From Salegentibacter_A chungangensis (lineage in GTDB: Bacteria > Bacteroidota > Bacteroidia > Flavobacteriales > Flavobacteriaceae), in the NCBI RefSeq assembly GCF_042678405.1, contig NZ_JBHTLI010000001.1, positions 1,426,001 through 1,490,000 of the forward strand: a stretch of 64,000 bases of DNA. The letters run 5' to 3'. The translations under genes and the position numbers were made by a program. Below the pieces are notes generated by a model that was not told the origin of the DNA, made no database searches, and saw nothing but the letters and a program-made list of their open reading frames with translations. This document shows positions 17,066 through 24,967 of the stretch, piece by piece; the first letter of the stretch is position 1, and every line of letters starts with the position of its first letter.

Positions 17066-18481
17066 GCCTGAAAAGGTCAGTAATCCGTTTAGGATAAGGA
17101 TGAAGAAACCAAATTCAAACCCGAACCAGGCGAGACTGTTTATACTGATTATATAGGACAAAACAGGTGATAATAGCGCGATTACCGGAACCAGTTTGTC
17201 TTTCACCTGCCAATTGGTAAAGAGCCCATAGGTGTAAAGTCCTAATAATGGCCCGTAAGTATAGCCCGCAAATTCAAAAAGCTTGTTGATTACACTTTTA
17301 TCGGCTATCGCGTATTTAAAGATCATCATTACAGCGATAAGCAAAAGTGAAATTCCAATATGTATCATTTTACGGATCTTCACCTGATTTTCTTCGCTGT
17401 GATTCTTTTCGATCTCCATAATATCGATACTGAAAGAGGTGGTAAGCGAGGTAAGGGCACTGTCGGCACTGGAATATGCCGCAGCTATCAAGCCAAGGAT
17501 AAACAGGATTGCCACGCTGAAGCCAAGCTCCCCATTAGTGGCAATGGCCGGAAAAAGGTCGTCCCTTTGTTCGGTGATCCCATTGATTTCTGCATAATCG
17601 GTTAGCAGTAATCCAAGAGCAAGAAATGCAAAGTTCACTATAGTAAGTACAATGGTAAACCAGAAAATGTTCTTTTGGGCATCCTTGAGGTTACGGCAGG
17701 TTAGGTTCTTTTGCATCATATCCTGGTCCAGTCCCGTCATCACGATGGCTATGAATGCGCCCGAAATGAATTGTTTAAAGAAGAAATCTCTGCTTTTCCA
17801 GTCTTCAAAATAGAACATTTTTGAGAGTTCACTGTCTCCGAGATAATTGAAGAAGTTTCCTCCCGAGATCCCCAGGTCCTGGGAAATAAAGACTATCGTT
17901 ATTCCTAATGCCAGCAACATAAATAGTGTTTGCAGCGTATCTGTCCAGACAATGGTGTTAATCCCGCTTCTAAAGGTGTAAAGCCAGATGAGAAGAATAG
18001 TGATGGAGACCGTCACCCAGAAGGGCACTCCCATCGCATCAAAAACTATAAGCTGTAACACATTGGCAACAAGGAATAACCTGAAGCTTGAGCCGACTAT
18101 TCGGGATAGAAGGAAAAATGAAGCTCCGGTTTTGTAGGAGAAATTTCCGAAGCGTGTATCCAGATAAGTATAGATAGAGGTGAGATTGAGGCGATAGTAT
18201 AACGGCATTAAAACCAGGCTTATCACCGCGTAACCTACCGTATAACCCAGTACGACCTGGAAATAACTGAACCCGCTGAATTCTACGGTTCCCGGGATGG
18301 AGATAAAGGTGATCCCGCTCAGGGAAGCACCTATCATTCCAAACGCGACCAGGTACCAGGGGGACTGCCTGTTGGCCTGAAAAAATTCGGCGTTGCTGCC
18401 GCCTCTGCTTGTTAAATAGGATATTAAGATTAATACGCCGAAATAACCGGCTATGAGTAACAGGATCTGGTAAGGTTGCAT
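17036..18481 (-). CDS. Sodium:solute symporter family transporter
   Basis: A 481-residue membrane protein with about 13 hydrophobic segments and the SSS-family pattern: GMIGASLSGITFISIPG in the second segment, YRLNLTSIYTYLDTRFG, and GLIAAAYSSADSALTSLTTSFSIDI near the sodium-binding region. It uses the sodium gradient to import a solute that cannot be named; Bacteroidota members are often annotated for sugars or sialic acid. It is divergent from recR with a 94-base gap, and its 3' end overlaps the CoA-binding gene. Confidence 0.9.
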   Translation of the reverse strand: MQPYQILLLIAGYFGVLILISYLTSRGGSNAEFFQANRQSPWYLVAFGMIGASLSGITFISIPGTVEFSGFSYFQVVLGYTVGYAVISLVLMPLYYRLNLTSIYTYLDTRFGNFSYKTGASFFLLSRIVGSSFRLFLVANVLQLIVFDAMGVPFWVTVSITILLIWLYTFRSGINTIVWTDTLQTLFMLLALGITIVFISQDLGISGGNFFNYLGDSELSKMFYFEDWKSRDFFFKQFISGAFIAIVMTGLDQDMMQKNLTCRNLKDAQKNIFWFTIVLTIVNFAFLALGLLLTDYAEINGITEQRDDLFPAIATNGELGFSVAILFILGLIAAAYSSADSALTSLTTSFSIDIMEIEKNHSEENQVKIRKMIHIGISLLLIAVMMIFKYAIADKSVINKLFEFAGYTYGPLLGLYTYGLFTNWQVKDKLVPVIALLSPVLSYIISINSLAWFGFEFGFFILILNGLLTFSGLILIRRKHN

Positions 18482-18563
18482 AAATTTGGGTTATTGGGGG
18501 CGAATTTACAAATTAAGCTTAAACTTCGTTTATCTGGGGCTGAAATCATCCGTCAAAAATCCA

Positions 18564-18571
18564 TAAATTCG
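18564..18571 (+). promoter_or_regulatory. Candidate recR -7 box
   Basis: TAAATTCG is one base off TAnnTTTG and the same variant occurs before the E2 gene. It ends 4 bases before the recR ATG, again implying almost no leader. Confidence 0.4.
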
Positions 18572-18575
18572 CAGT

Positions 18576-19193
18576 ATGGATTTTTCTTCGAAACTTCTGG
18601 AACAGGCGGTTGACGAAATGTCTCAATTGCCGGGAATTGGAAAGCGGACGGCTCTGAGGCTAGTTTTACATCTTTTAAAACAGCCCGAAAGCCAGACCGA
18701 GCAATTGGCCGGTGCGCTTACCAAATTGCGCACCGAGATCAAGCTGTGCAGAAATTGCTTTAATATAAGTGATACGGAGCTATGCGATATTTGTGCTAAT
18801 GCTTCCCGTTCTTCAGAAATTGTTTGTGTGGTTGAGGATATTCGTGATGTGATGGCCATAGAAAACACGGGTCAGTATCGCGGAATGTACCACGTGCTAG
18901 GCGGAAAGATAAGCCCTATGGACGGAGTAGGGCCTTCACAGCTTACCATTCAGCCCTTAATAGAGAAGGTGAAGGCAGGGAAGATAGACGAGATCATTTT
19001 TGCCCTTAGCAGTACTCTGGAGGGGGACACCACCAATTTTTATATTTTTAAGCAACTTGAAGGAACAGGGGTCAGGACTTCGACGATCGCCCGTGGAATT
19101 TCGGTTGGAGATGAGCTGGAATATGCCGATGAGGTTACACTGGGGCGAAGTATCACTAATCGTATCCCATTTGAAAACTCCCTGAAAAGCTGA
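18576..19193 (+). CDS. recR: Recombination mediator RecR
   Basis: The 205-residue protein has the helix-hairpin-helix start (AVDEMSQLPGIGKRTALRLVLHLL), the C4 zinc finger with CRNC and CDIC, a Toprim domain with VVEDIRDVMAIE, and the C-terminal GRSITNRIPFENSL. It works with RecO and RecF to load RecA at gaps. Length and motif order are those of the family. Single gene. Confidence 0.97.
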   Translation: MDFSSKLLEQAVDEMSQLPGIGKRTALRLVLHLLKQPESQTEQLAGALTKLRTEIKLCRNCFNISDTELCDICANASRSSEIVCVVEDIRDVMAIENTGQYRGMYHVLGGKISPMDGVGPSQLTIQPLIEKVKAGKIDEIIFALSSTLEGDTTNFYIFKQLEGTGVRTSTIARGISVGDELEYADEVTLGRSITNRIPFENSLKS

Positions 19194-19344
19194 CAGAATA
19201 GAGCCTCTTAATTAAACCTCTTTTTTGAAAAAGGCTGCTTTCTCTTTCTTTTCAGCTTCCGAAATTGTATTTTTACGCGAATCCGAACCTGGTTTTTGAA
19301 CCATAAGAAATCCATTATAATTCAATTTTATTGATTTTTTAATA

Positions 19345-19373
19345 TTGATTAAGCTGAATTTTCATTAAATTCG
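19345..19373 (+). promoter_or_regulatory. Candidate promoter of the E2 gene
   Basis: TTG at 19345-19347 and TAAATTCG at 19366-19373, 18 bases apart, give a near-consensus promoter 37 bases before the ATG. The remaining recR-E2 gap shows no other feature. Confidence 0.45.
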
Positions 19374-19410
19374 CAAACAGAATAACAAAAAATAGCTCTC
19401 GATTATAGAT

Positions 19411-20739
19411 ATGGCAAAGTTTGAACTTAAGTTGCCCAAGATGGGCGAAAGTGTTGCTGAAGCGACCATTACAAGTTGGTTAAAAGAGGTTGGTGATACT
19501 ATTGAAGCTGATGAACCTGTATTGGAAATTGCAACCGATAAGGTAGATAGTGAAGTACCAAGTGAAGTAGACGGGAAACTGGTCGAAAAACTTTTTGAAG
19601 CCGATGATGTAGTGCAGGTAGGTCAAACCATCGCTATTATCGAAACAGATTCGGAAGTTGAATCTGATGACCTGGCAATAGAAGATGATTCCCTTGAAGA
19701 GGAAGAATTTGCTGAGGAAGTTGAAGCCAGTGTAGAAACGGCTAAAGAAACTGCCTCAGGTCAGGATTATTCTGATGCTTCCCGCTTTTATTCTCCACTT
19801 GTGAAGAACATTGCTAAAGAAGAGGGTATAGGTCTTGATGAGCTTGAGAAAATAGACGGTACGGGAAAAGACGGCCGTGTAACTAAGAATGATATCCTGG
19901 CTTATGTGGAGAACAGGAACGGGCAGCCTAAGCAGGAAACCAGAACTGAGCCAAAAGGAAAATCTATAGATACAGGTAAACTTGAAAAAACAGTTGCCAA
20001 AAAAGAAGAGCCGGTAAGATCTGGTGAAGATGAGATCATAGAGATGAGCCGAATGGGCAAAATGATCGCTCACCACATGGTAGATAGCGTTCAGACTTCA
20101 GCTCACGTACAGTCTTTTATTGAAGTAGATGTGACCAATATCTGGAACTGGAGAAAGAAACATAAAGATGAATTCCAGAAAAGAGAAGGGGAGAAACTTA
20201 CTTTTACCCCGATCTTTATGGAAGCCGTGGCCAAGGCAATTCGTGATTTCCCAATGATCAACATTTCGGTAAACGAAGATGCGACCAAGGTGATCAAGAA
20301 GAAAGACATCAACCTGGGAATGGCTGCAGCCCTTCCTGACGGGAACCTAATCGTTCCCGTGATCAGAAATGCTGACAGGCTGAATATTGTAGGAATGGCT
20401 AAGGCCGTGAATGATCTTGCCAGCCGTGCCAGACAGAACAAGCTTAAGCCCGATGATATTCAGGGAGGTACTTATACCGTGACCAACGTGGGTACCTTTG
20501 GAAGTATAATGGGAACTCCTATTATCAACCAGCCGCAGGTAGGTATTCTTGCTCTTGGTGCCATAAGAAAAGTGCCGGCGGTAATTGAAACCCCAGATGG
20601 AGACTTTATAGGTATCAGGTATAAGATGTTCCTTTCTCACAGCTACGATCATCGTGTGGTGAACGGAGCGCTTGGAGGACAATTTGTTCAGCGTGTTGCG
20701 CAGTATCTTGAAGGCTTCGATAAGGATAGAGAAATATAA
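19411..20739 (+). CDS. 2-oxo acid dehydrogenase E2 (dihydrolipoyl acyltransferase), HxxxNG variant
   Basis: A 442-residue E2: N-terminal lipoyl domain with the lipoylated lysine in ATDKVD (Lys44), an acidic linker, an E3/E1-binding domain (SPLVKNIAKEEGI to GRVTKNDILAYV, about 130-170), a second linker, and the catalytic domain (from about 205). The active-site motif is HRVVNG (His414, Asn418) where most E2 enzymes have HxxxDG. No E1 or E3 gene is adjacent, so pyruvate, branched-chain or 2-oxoglutarate specificity is not clear; family resemblance favours the branched-chain/pyruvate group. Confidence 0.9.
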   Translation: MAKFELKLPKMGESVAEATITSWLKEVGDTIEADEPVLEIATDKVDSEVPSEVDGKLVEKLFEADDVVQVGQTIAIIETDSEVESDDLAIEDDSLEEEEFAEEVEASVETAKETASGQDYSDASRFYSPLVKNIAKEEGIGLDELEKIDGTGKDGRVTKNDILAYVENRNGQPKQETRTEPKGKSIDTGKLEKTVAKKEEPVRSGEDEIIEMSRMGKMIAHHMVDSVQTSAHVQSFIEVDVTNIWNWRKKHKDEFQKREGEKLTFTPIFMEAVAKAIRDFPMINISVNEDATKVIKKKDINLGMAAALPDGNLIVPVIRNADRLNIVGMAKAVNDLASRARQNKLKPDDIQGGTYTVTNVGTFGSIMGTPIINQPQVGILALGAIRKVPAVIETPDGDFIGIRYKMFLSHSYDHRVVNGALGGQFVQRVAQYLEGFDKDREI

Positions 20740-20758
20740 TTGTATAGATTTAAAAGTA

Positions 20759-20792
20759 GCCGCAAATCCGGGATCGGGTTTGCGGCTTTTTT
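20759..20792 (+). terminator. Terminator after the E2 gene
   Basis: GCCGCAAATCC and GGGTTTGCGGC regions pair across a short loop and are followed by six Ts. Confidence 0.8.
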
Positions 20793-20888
20793 ATTTTCGG
20801 GCTTTTTTGCTAATGTCTAAAGCTTCGTTGTTTTTATGCTCAAAGCCGTAAAATATAGTATCTTTACAGGCCCAAAACCAAGTGAATT

Positions 20889-21665
20889 ATGGAGTTAAAC
20901 CTCACTAAACCTATATGTTTTTTCGATCTGGAAGCAACAGGGACCAACCTGGCGAAAGACCGCATCGTCGAAATATCTATTCTGAAAATATTCCCTAACG
21001 GAAATAAGGAAAGCAAGACCTGGCTGGTGAATCCTGAGAGAGACATTCCGGCTGAAGTGATCGCAATTCACGGAATTTCGAACGAAAAAGTGGCGAATGA
21101 GCCTACCTTTAAAGACTTATCCCAGAAGGTTTATGAGATGATTAAAGGCTGTGACCTTGCAGGCTATAATTCGAACAGGTTCGATATTCCGTTATTGGTG
21201 GAGGAGCTTCTTCGCGCCGATATCGATTTTGATATGAAGAATGTAGTGGCTGTAGATGTACAGACCATTTTTCATAAAAAGGAACAAAGAACACTTTCTG
21301 CAGCCTATAAATTTTATTGCGAGAAAGACCTTGATGGCGCCCATAGCGCCGAAGCCGATACTAATGCTACTTACGAAGTGCTGAAATCACAACTGGATAA
21401 GTACAATGATCTGGAGAATGATATGAAGTGGCTGGCACAGTACAGCGCCAGGAAACGCTTTGCCGATTTCGCCGGATTCATCGTTTTTGATAAAAAGGGA
21501 AATGAAGTTTTTGGTTTTGGAAAGTACAAGGGCAAGTTGGTGGAAAAAGTGCTCGAAGAGGAGCCGGGCTACTTCGGCTGGATCCAGAATGCCGACTTTC
21601 CGTTATATACCAAGAAAGTGCTTACCGCTATTAAACTCAGAAAGTTGAATACTAAACTGAAATAA
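20889..21665 (+). CDS. DnaQ-like 3'-5' exonuclease with C-terminal DUF3820-like domain
   Basis: 258 residues. The N-terminal 170 form a DEDDh exonuclease: FDLEATG carries the first acidic pair, GYNSNRFDIPLL the second motif, and AHSAEADTNAT the histidine-aspartate motif. The C-terminal part has FGFGKYKGKLVEKVLEEEPGYFGW, the small DUF3820-like module also found alone at 56461. This architecture resembles the epsilon-like exonucleases of Bacteroidota with a role in DNA repair or RNA processing. It opens a same-strand run with the next three genes. Confidence 0.9.
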   Translation: MELNLTKPICFFDLEATGTNLAKDRIVEISILKIFPNGNKESKTWLVNPERDIPAEVIAIHGISNEKVANEPTFKDLSQKVYEMIKGCDLAGYNSNRFDIPLLVEELLRADIDFDMKNVVAVDVQTIFHKKEQRTLSAAYKFYCEKDLDGAHSAEADTNATYEVLKSQLDKYNDLENDMKWLAQYSARKRFADFAGFIVFDKKGNEVFGFGKYKGKLVEKVLEEEPGYFGWIQNADFPLYTKKVLTAIKLRKLNTKLK

Positions 21666-21688
21666 TTTTTTCAAGGCTTAAAGAACTT

Positions 21689-22303
21689 ATGAAGATCATC
21701 TGTATAGGGCGAAATTACACAGAGCATATTTCAGAATTAAAGAACGAAAAACCTGAAGATCCGGTAATCTTTATGAAACCGGATACTTCTGTTTTATTAA
21801 AAAAACAGCCCTTTTTTATTCCCGATTTTTCTGAAGAGGTGCATCACGAAGTTGAGGTTTTGGTGAAGATCAAGAAGGTGGGAAAGCATATTCAGGAGAA
21901 ATTTGCTCATAAATATTACGATGAGATTGGCTTGGGAGTAGATTTTACCGCCAGAGACCTTCAGCAGAAACTGAAGGAAAAAGGTCTGCCCTGGGAGAAG
22001 GCAAAAGCCTTTGATGGCGCTGCCGTAGTGGGTAGAAAATGGATCGATAAAAAATCTATAGAAGACCTGAATGATTTGAATTTCAGCCTTCAGAAAAATG
22101 ATGAGATCGTGCAAAAAGGCAATACCTCTTTTATGTTATGGAAGATTGATGAATTAATTGCTTATATTTCTTCTTTCTTTACCCTTAAAATTGGGGATAT
22201 TATTTTTACCGGTACTCCCGCGGGAGTAGGGAAAGTAGCAGCAAATGACAGGTTGACCGGCTTTATTGAGGAACAACAAATTTTTTCTATCCAAATAAAA
22301 TAA
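21689..22303 (+). CDS. Fumarylacetoacetate hydrolase family protein
   Basis: A 204-residue single-domain FAH-fold protein: MKIICIGRNYTEHISEL start, FMKPDTSVL, HHEVEVLVKI with the metal-binding acidic residues, and IIFTGTPAGVGKV. Members hydrolyse acylpyruvates or decarboxylate oxaloacetate; the ligand is not readable. It lacks the N-terminal domain of the true fumarylacetoacetase at 4545, so it is a different enzyme. 23 bases separate it from the exonuclease and one base from the Hpt gene. Confidence 0.88.
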   Translation: MKIICIGRNYTEHISELKNEKPEDPVIFMKPDTSVLLKKQPFFIPDFSEEVHHEVEVLVKIKKVGKHIQEKFAHKYYDEIGLGVDFTARDLQQKLKEKGLPWEKAKAFDGAAVVGRKWIDKKSIEDLNDLNFSLQKNDEIVQKGNTSFMLWKIDELIAYISSFFTLKIGDIIFTGTPAGVGKVAANDRLTGFIEEQQIFSIQIK

Positions 22304-22304
22304 C

Positions 22305-22646
22305 ATGAGCAGCTACAATTTAGAGGAAGTAAAAGAAATGGCAGGAGGCGATGACGATTTTATGAAAGTGGTTGTCCAGACCTTTCTGGAAGAGATCCCG
22401 CCTGATGTTGAGGCGATGAATGAAGCGATCTCGAACGGAAATTCCACGCTTGCCTATCAGTACGCCCACAAAATGAAACCGAATCTTCAGTTGTTTGGTT
22501 TAGAACTTATGGATGAGATAAAGGTGATAGAAACCTGGTCCAAGGCTAATAAGAATGGGAAAGAAGTGCCGGGTGCCGCTGCAACCATTACTAAAAAAGT
22601 GAATGTTGCAAGTATAGCCCTTAAACGTGATTTTGAGATAGAATGA
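22305..22646 (+). CDS. Stand-alone histidine phosphotransfer (Hpt) protein
   Basis: A 113-residue helical protein matching the Hpt domain: FLEEIPPDVEAMNEAI, then YAHKMKPNLQLFGL with His55 as the likely phospho-acceptor. Such proteins pass phosphate between hybrid kinases and response regulators. No kinase or regulator gene adjoins it; it starts one base after the FAA hydrolase gene and its stop overlaps the cinA start as ATGA, so it is translationally coupled to cinA. Its partners are unknown. Confidence 0.85.
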   Translation: MSSYNLEEVKEMAGGDDDFMKVVVQTFLEEIPPDVEAMNEAISNGNSTLAYQYAHKMKPNLQLFGLELMDEIKVIETWSKANKNGKEVPGAAATITKKVNVASIALKRDFEIE

Positions 22647-23905
22647 CAGCCGAGATAATAACCGTTGGAGACGAGATCCTGATCGGTCAGATTGTAGACA
22701 CTAATTCGTCTTTTATAGCCAAAGAGCTGGATAAAATAGGAATTGCGGTACATCAGATAACCGCTGTGGAAGATGAAAGAAATCATATTCTTTCAACATT
22801 GGAGGCGGCCCATCAAAGAGCCGATGTGGTTATAATTACGGGTGGATTGGGGCCTACCAAAGATGACCTTACCAAAGACTGTCTTTGCGAGTATTTCGAT
22901 GATGAACTGGTGCTAAACGAAGAGGTGCTGTCTCATATAAAATTACTTTTCGAAAAATATATAGACACTCCTTTTTCAGAGCTTAACCGCCAGCAGGCAT
23001 TTTTACCTGCTAGTGCAGATGTGCTTTTTAACAGGTACGGAACCGCGGCGGGAATGTGGTTTGAAAAGGAAGGTAAAGTTTACGTTTCTTTACCGGGAGT
23101 TCCTTTTGAGATGAAGGCTTTAATGGAGGAGCAGGTGTTGCCAAAACTTCAGGAAAGCTTCAAAAGACCTTTTATCGTACATAAGACCGTTATTACTTAT
23201 GGAATGGGTGAAAGTTCTCTGGCAGAAAAACTGGAGTTCTGGGAAGAAAACCTTCCTGATTATATAAAGCTTGCCTATTTGCCTAATCTTGGCAAAGTAA
23301 GGTTAAGGCTTACCGGCAGGGGGACAAACCTCGAACAGCTCGAGGATACCATAAATAAACTTGTGACGAGCCTTCACTCCATAATAGGAGAAATAATTGT
23401 GGGCTATGAAGATGAGAACTCTATCGAAGTTCAAATAGGACATTTGCTGGCTTCTGAAGGAAGAAGCTTGGCTACTGCCGAAAGTTTTACCGGAGGACGA
23501 ATCGGGAGTTTACTTGCCAGTCCTCCGGGGGCATCCAATTATTACAAAGGAACTGTGGTTAGTTACGCTACCAGTGTGAAGCAGGATGTTCTTGAGATCC
23601 CTGAAAAATTAATACAAAAGCACAGTGTTGTGAGCAGCCAGGTGGCCGAAGCTATGGCTCGGAATGTTAAACGCATTTTTAAGACTGATTTTGCGATCTC
23701 TACCACCGGAAATGCAGGCCCTACTAAGGGAGATAGTGAGGAAGAGATAGGAACGGTATTTATTGGTATTGCCACACCAGCCGGGGTCTATTCCAAAAAA
23801 TTTGTATTGGGGAATCATAGGGAAAAGGTGATTGGAAAAGCCGTGAATAAAAGTATGGAACTTCTCCTGGAAGAAGTATTTAAAAATTCAGAAAAGGCCG
23901 GATAA
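22643..23905 (+). CDS. cinA: CinA family protein (MoaB-like domain plus PncC amidase)
   Basis: 420 residues. The N-terminal half is the COG1058 MoaB/MogA-like domain (AEIITVGDEILIGQIVDTNS, VIITGGLGPTKDDLTKD) linked to ADP-ribose pyrophosphatase activity in studied homologues; the C-terminal half is the PncC nicotinamide-nucleotide amidohydrolase domain (SLATAESFTGGRIGSLL, STTGNAGPTKGDSEEEIGTVFIG). Together they recycle pyridine nucleotides. Length is normal. Last gene of the run that starts with the exonuclease. Confidence 0.95.
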   Translation: MTAEIITVGDEILIGQIVDTNSSFIAKELDKIGIAVHQITAVEDERNHILSTLEAAHQRADVVIITGGLGPTKDDLTKDCLCEYFDDELVLNEEVLSHIKLLFEKYIDTPFSELNRQQAFLPASADVLFNRYGTAAGMWFEKEGKVYVSLPGVPFEMKALMEEQVLPKLQESFKRPFIVHKTVITYGMGESSLAEKLEFWEENLPDYIKLAYLPNLGKVRLRLTGRGTNLEQLEDTINKLVTSLHSIIGEIIVGYEDENSIEVQIGHLLASEGRSLATAESFTGGRIGSLLASPPGASNYYKGTVVSYATSVKQDVLEIPEKLIQKHSVVSSQVAEAMARNVKRIFKTDFAISTTGNAGPTKGDSEEEIGTVFIGIATPAGVYSKKFVLGNHREKVIGKAVNKSMELLLEEVFKNSEKAG

Positions 23906-24222
23906 ATTTCCCGGTTGTATTTGCCTGGTTTTCATAAATTTTAAGCTCTGTTCTTCTGCTAAAAGCTTCTTCTGGTTGTTTCCTTTAAATTGAACATAAA
24001 GACTGTAGAGGAATTTTATTTGCTTTCCGGTTTTCGGATTGCAGGATTATGATTACTTTTGCACAGGCTAGCCCTTTAAATACAACGATTTTAATTCCAA
24101 CTCTAGCTTTCCTGAAAATATTTCGAAACACTGAAAATATTTTTAAAATTGATGTTGGTAATTAGGTAAAAAAATCGTTAATTTGCAGCCTGTTTTGAAA
24201 TAACGAGATAAAGAATAGAGCA
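23906..24222. other. Intergenic region upstream of rpmB with 12-base direct repeat
   Basis: 317 bases without a gene. A -7-like TACTTTTG lies at 24054-24061, and CTGAAAATATTT occurs twice, at 24112-24123 and 24131-24142, just upstream of a second promoter for rpmB. No cinA terminator is evident. Confidence 0.5.
24155..24185 (+). promoter_or_regulatory. Candidate rpmB promoter
   Basis: TTG at 24155-24157 and TTAATTTG at 24178-24185 are 20 bases apart; the -7 box is one base off consensus. It lies 37 bases before the rpmB ATG. Confidence 0.55.
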
Positions 24223-24462
24223 ATGTCAAGAGTTTGTGAACTTACGGGAAAAAGAGCGATGGTCGGGAACAATGTTTCTCACGCAATGAATAAGACCAAG
24301 CGTAAATTTAATGCCAATTTGGTGAAAAAGCGCTTTTTCATTCCTGAAGAAGATAAATGGATCACTTTAAAAGTTTCCACTTCAGCACTTAAAGATATTA
24401 ATAAAAAAGGCATCTCTGCTGTAATCAAAGAAGCAAGGGAAAAAGGATTCTTGAAAAAATAA
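24223..24462 (+). CDS. rpmB: Large-subunit ribosomal protein bL28
   Basis: 79 residues beginning MSRVCELTGKRAMVGNNVSHAMNKTKR-like family sequence, with the second block NLVKKRFFIPEEDKWITLKVS and C-terminal basic tail. Structural component of the 50S subunit. It leads the rpmB-rpmG-DUF4295 operon that is conserved across Bacteroidota. Only one cysteine is left of the zinc-ribbon type, so this is the zinc-independent form. Confidence 0.97.
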   Translation: MSRVCELTGKRAMVGNNVSHAMNKTKRKFNANLVKKRFFIPEEDKWITLKVSTSALKDINKKGISAVIKEAREKGFLKK

Positions 24463-24486
24463 TCCTAAGCATTAAAACAAAACACT

Positions 24487-24669
24487 ATGGCAAAGAAAGG
24501 TAACAGGGTACAGGTTATACTAGAGTGTACAGAACATAAAGGAACCGGAAAACCGGGAACTTCAAGATACATTACTACTAAGAATAAAAAGAATACACCG
24601 GACAGATTGGAGTTAAAGAAATTTAACCCGATCCTTAAGAAAATGACGGTTCATAAAGAGATAAAATAA
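24487..24669 (+). CDS. rpmG: Large-subunit ribosomal protein bL33
   Basis: 60 residues with MAKKGNRVQVILECTEHK and GTSRYITTKNKKNTPDRLELKKFNP, the bL33 signature. It has one cysteine (ECTEH) and no CxxC pair, so it is a zinc-free form. Second gene of the operon, 24 bases after rpmB. Confidence 0.97.
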   Translation: MAKKGNRVQVILECTEHKGTGKPGTSRYITTKNKKNTPDRLELKKFNPILKKMTVHKEIK

Positions 24670-24676
24670 TTGAGTC

Positions 24677-24829
24677 ATGGCAAAGAAATCAGTAGCATCT
24701 ATACAGACAGGGTCCAAAAGATTGACCAAAGCGATAAAAATGGTTAAATCTGAAAAATCTGGTGCCTATACTTTTGTTGAAGCAATTATGGCTCCGGAAG
24801 ACGTGAACGACTATTTGAAGAAAAAGTAA
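24677..24829 (+). CDS. DUF4295 protein (Bacteroidota ribosomal protein, bL38-like)
   Basis: A 50-residue basic protein, MAKKSVASIQTGSKRLTKAI at the start and DVNDYLKKK at the end, 7 bases after rpmG and followed by a terminator. Its position between rpmG and ftsY and its sequence identify DUF4295, found only in Bacteroidota. From memory, structural work on the Flavobacterium ribosome assigned such a protein as bL38; I am not fully certain of that link. It is short enough to be missed by gene callers with a length cut-off. Confidence 0.9.
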   Translation: MAKKSVASIQTGSKRLTKAIKMVKSEKSGAYTFVEAIMAPEDVNDYLKKK

Positions 24830-24860
24830 TCGAAGATATTCGTTATTAAGAATATATGTA

Positions 24861-24893
24861 AAGCCGTCCGGATCTTATCGGGACGGCTTTTTC
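24861..24893 (+). terminator. Terminator of the ribosomal protein operon
   Basis: AAGCCGTCCG and CGGGACGGCTT pair around GATCTTAT and are followed by a T-rich tail. Confidence 0.85.
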
Positions 24894-24967
24894 TTTTTGT
24901 TTATATTTACATTCGCATTTCGGGAACATCATCCCCGGAATTTTTTAGATTTTAAACCTGCCAAAAA

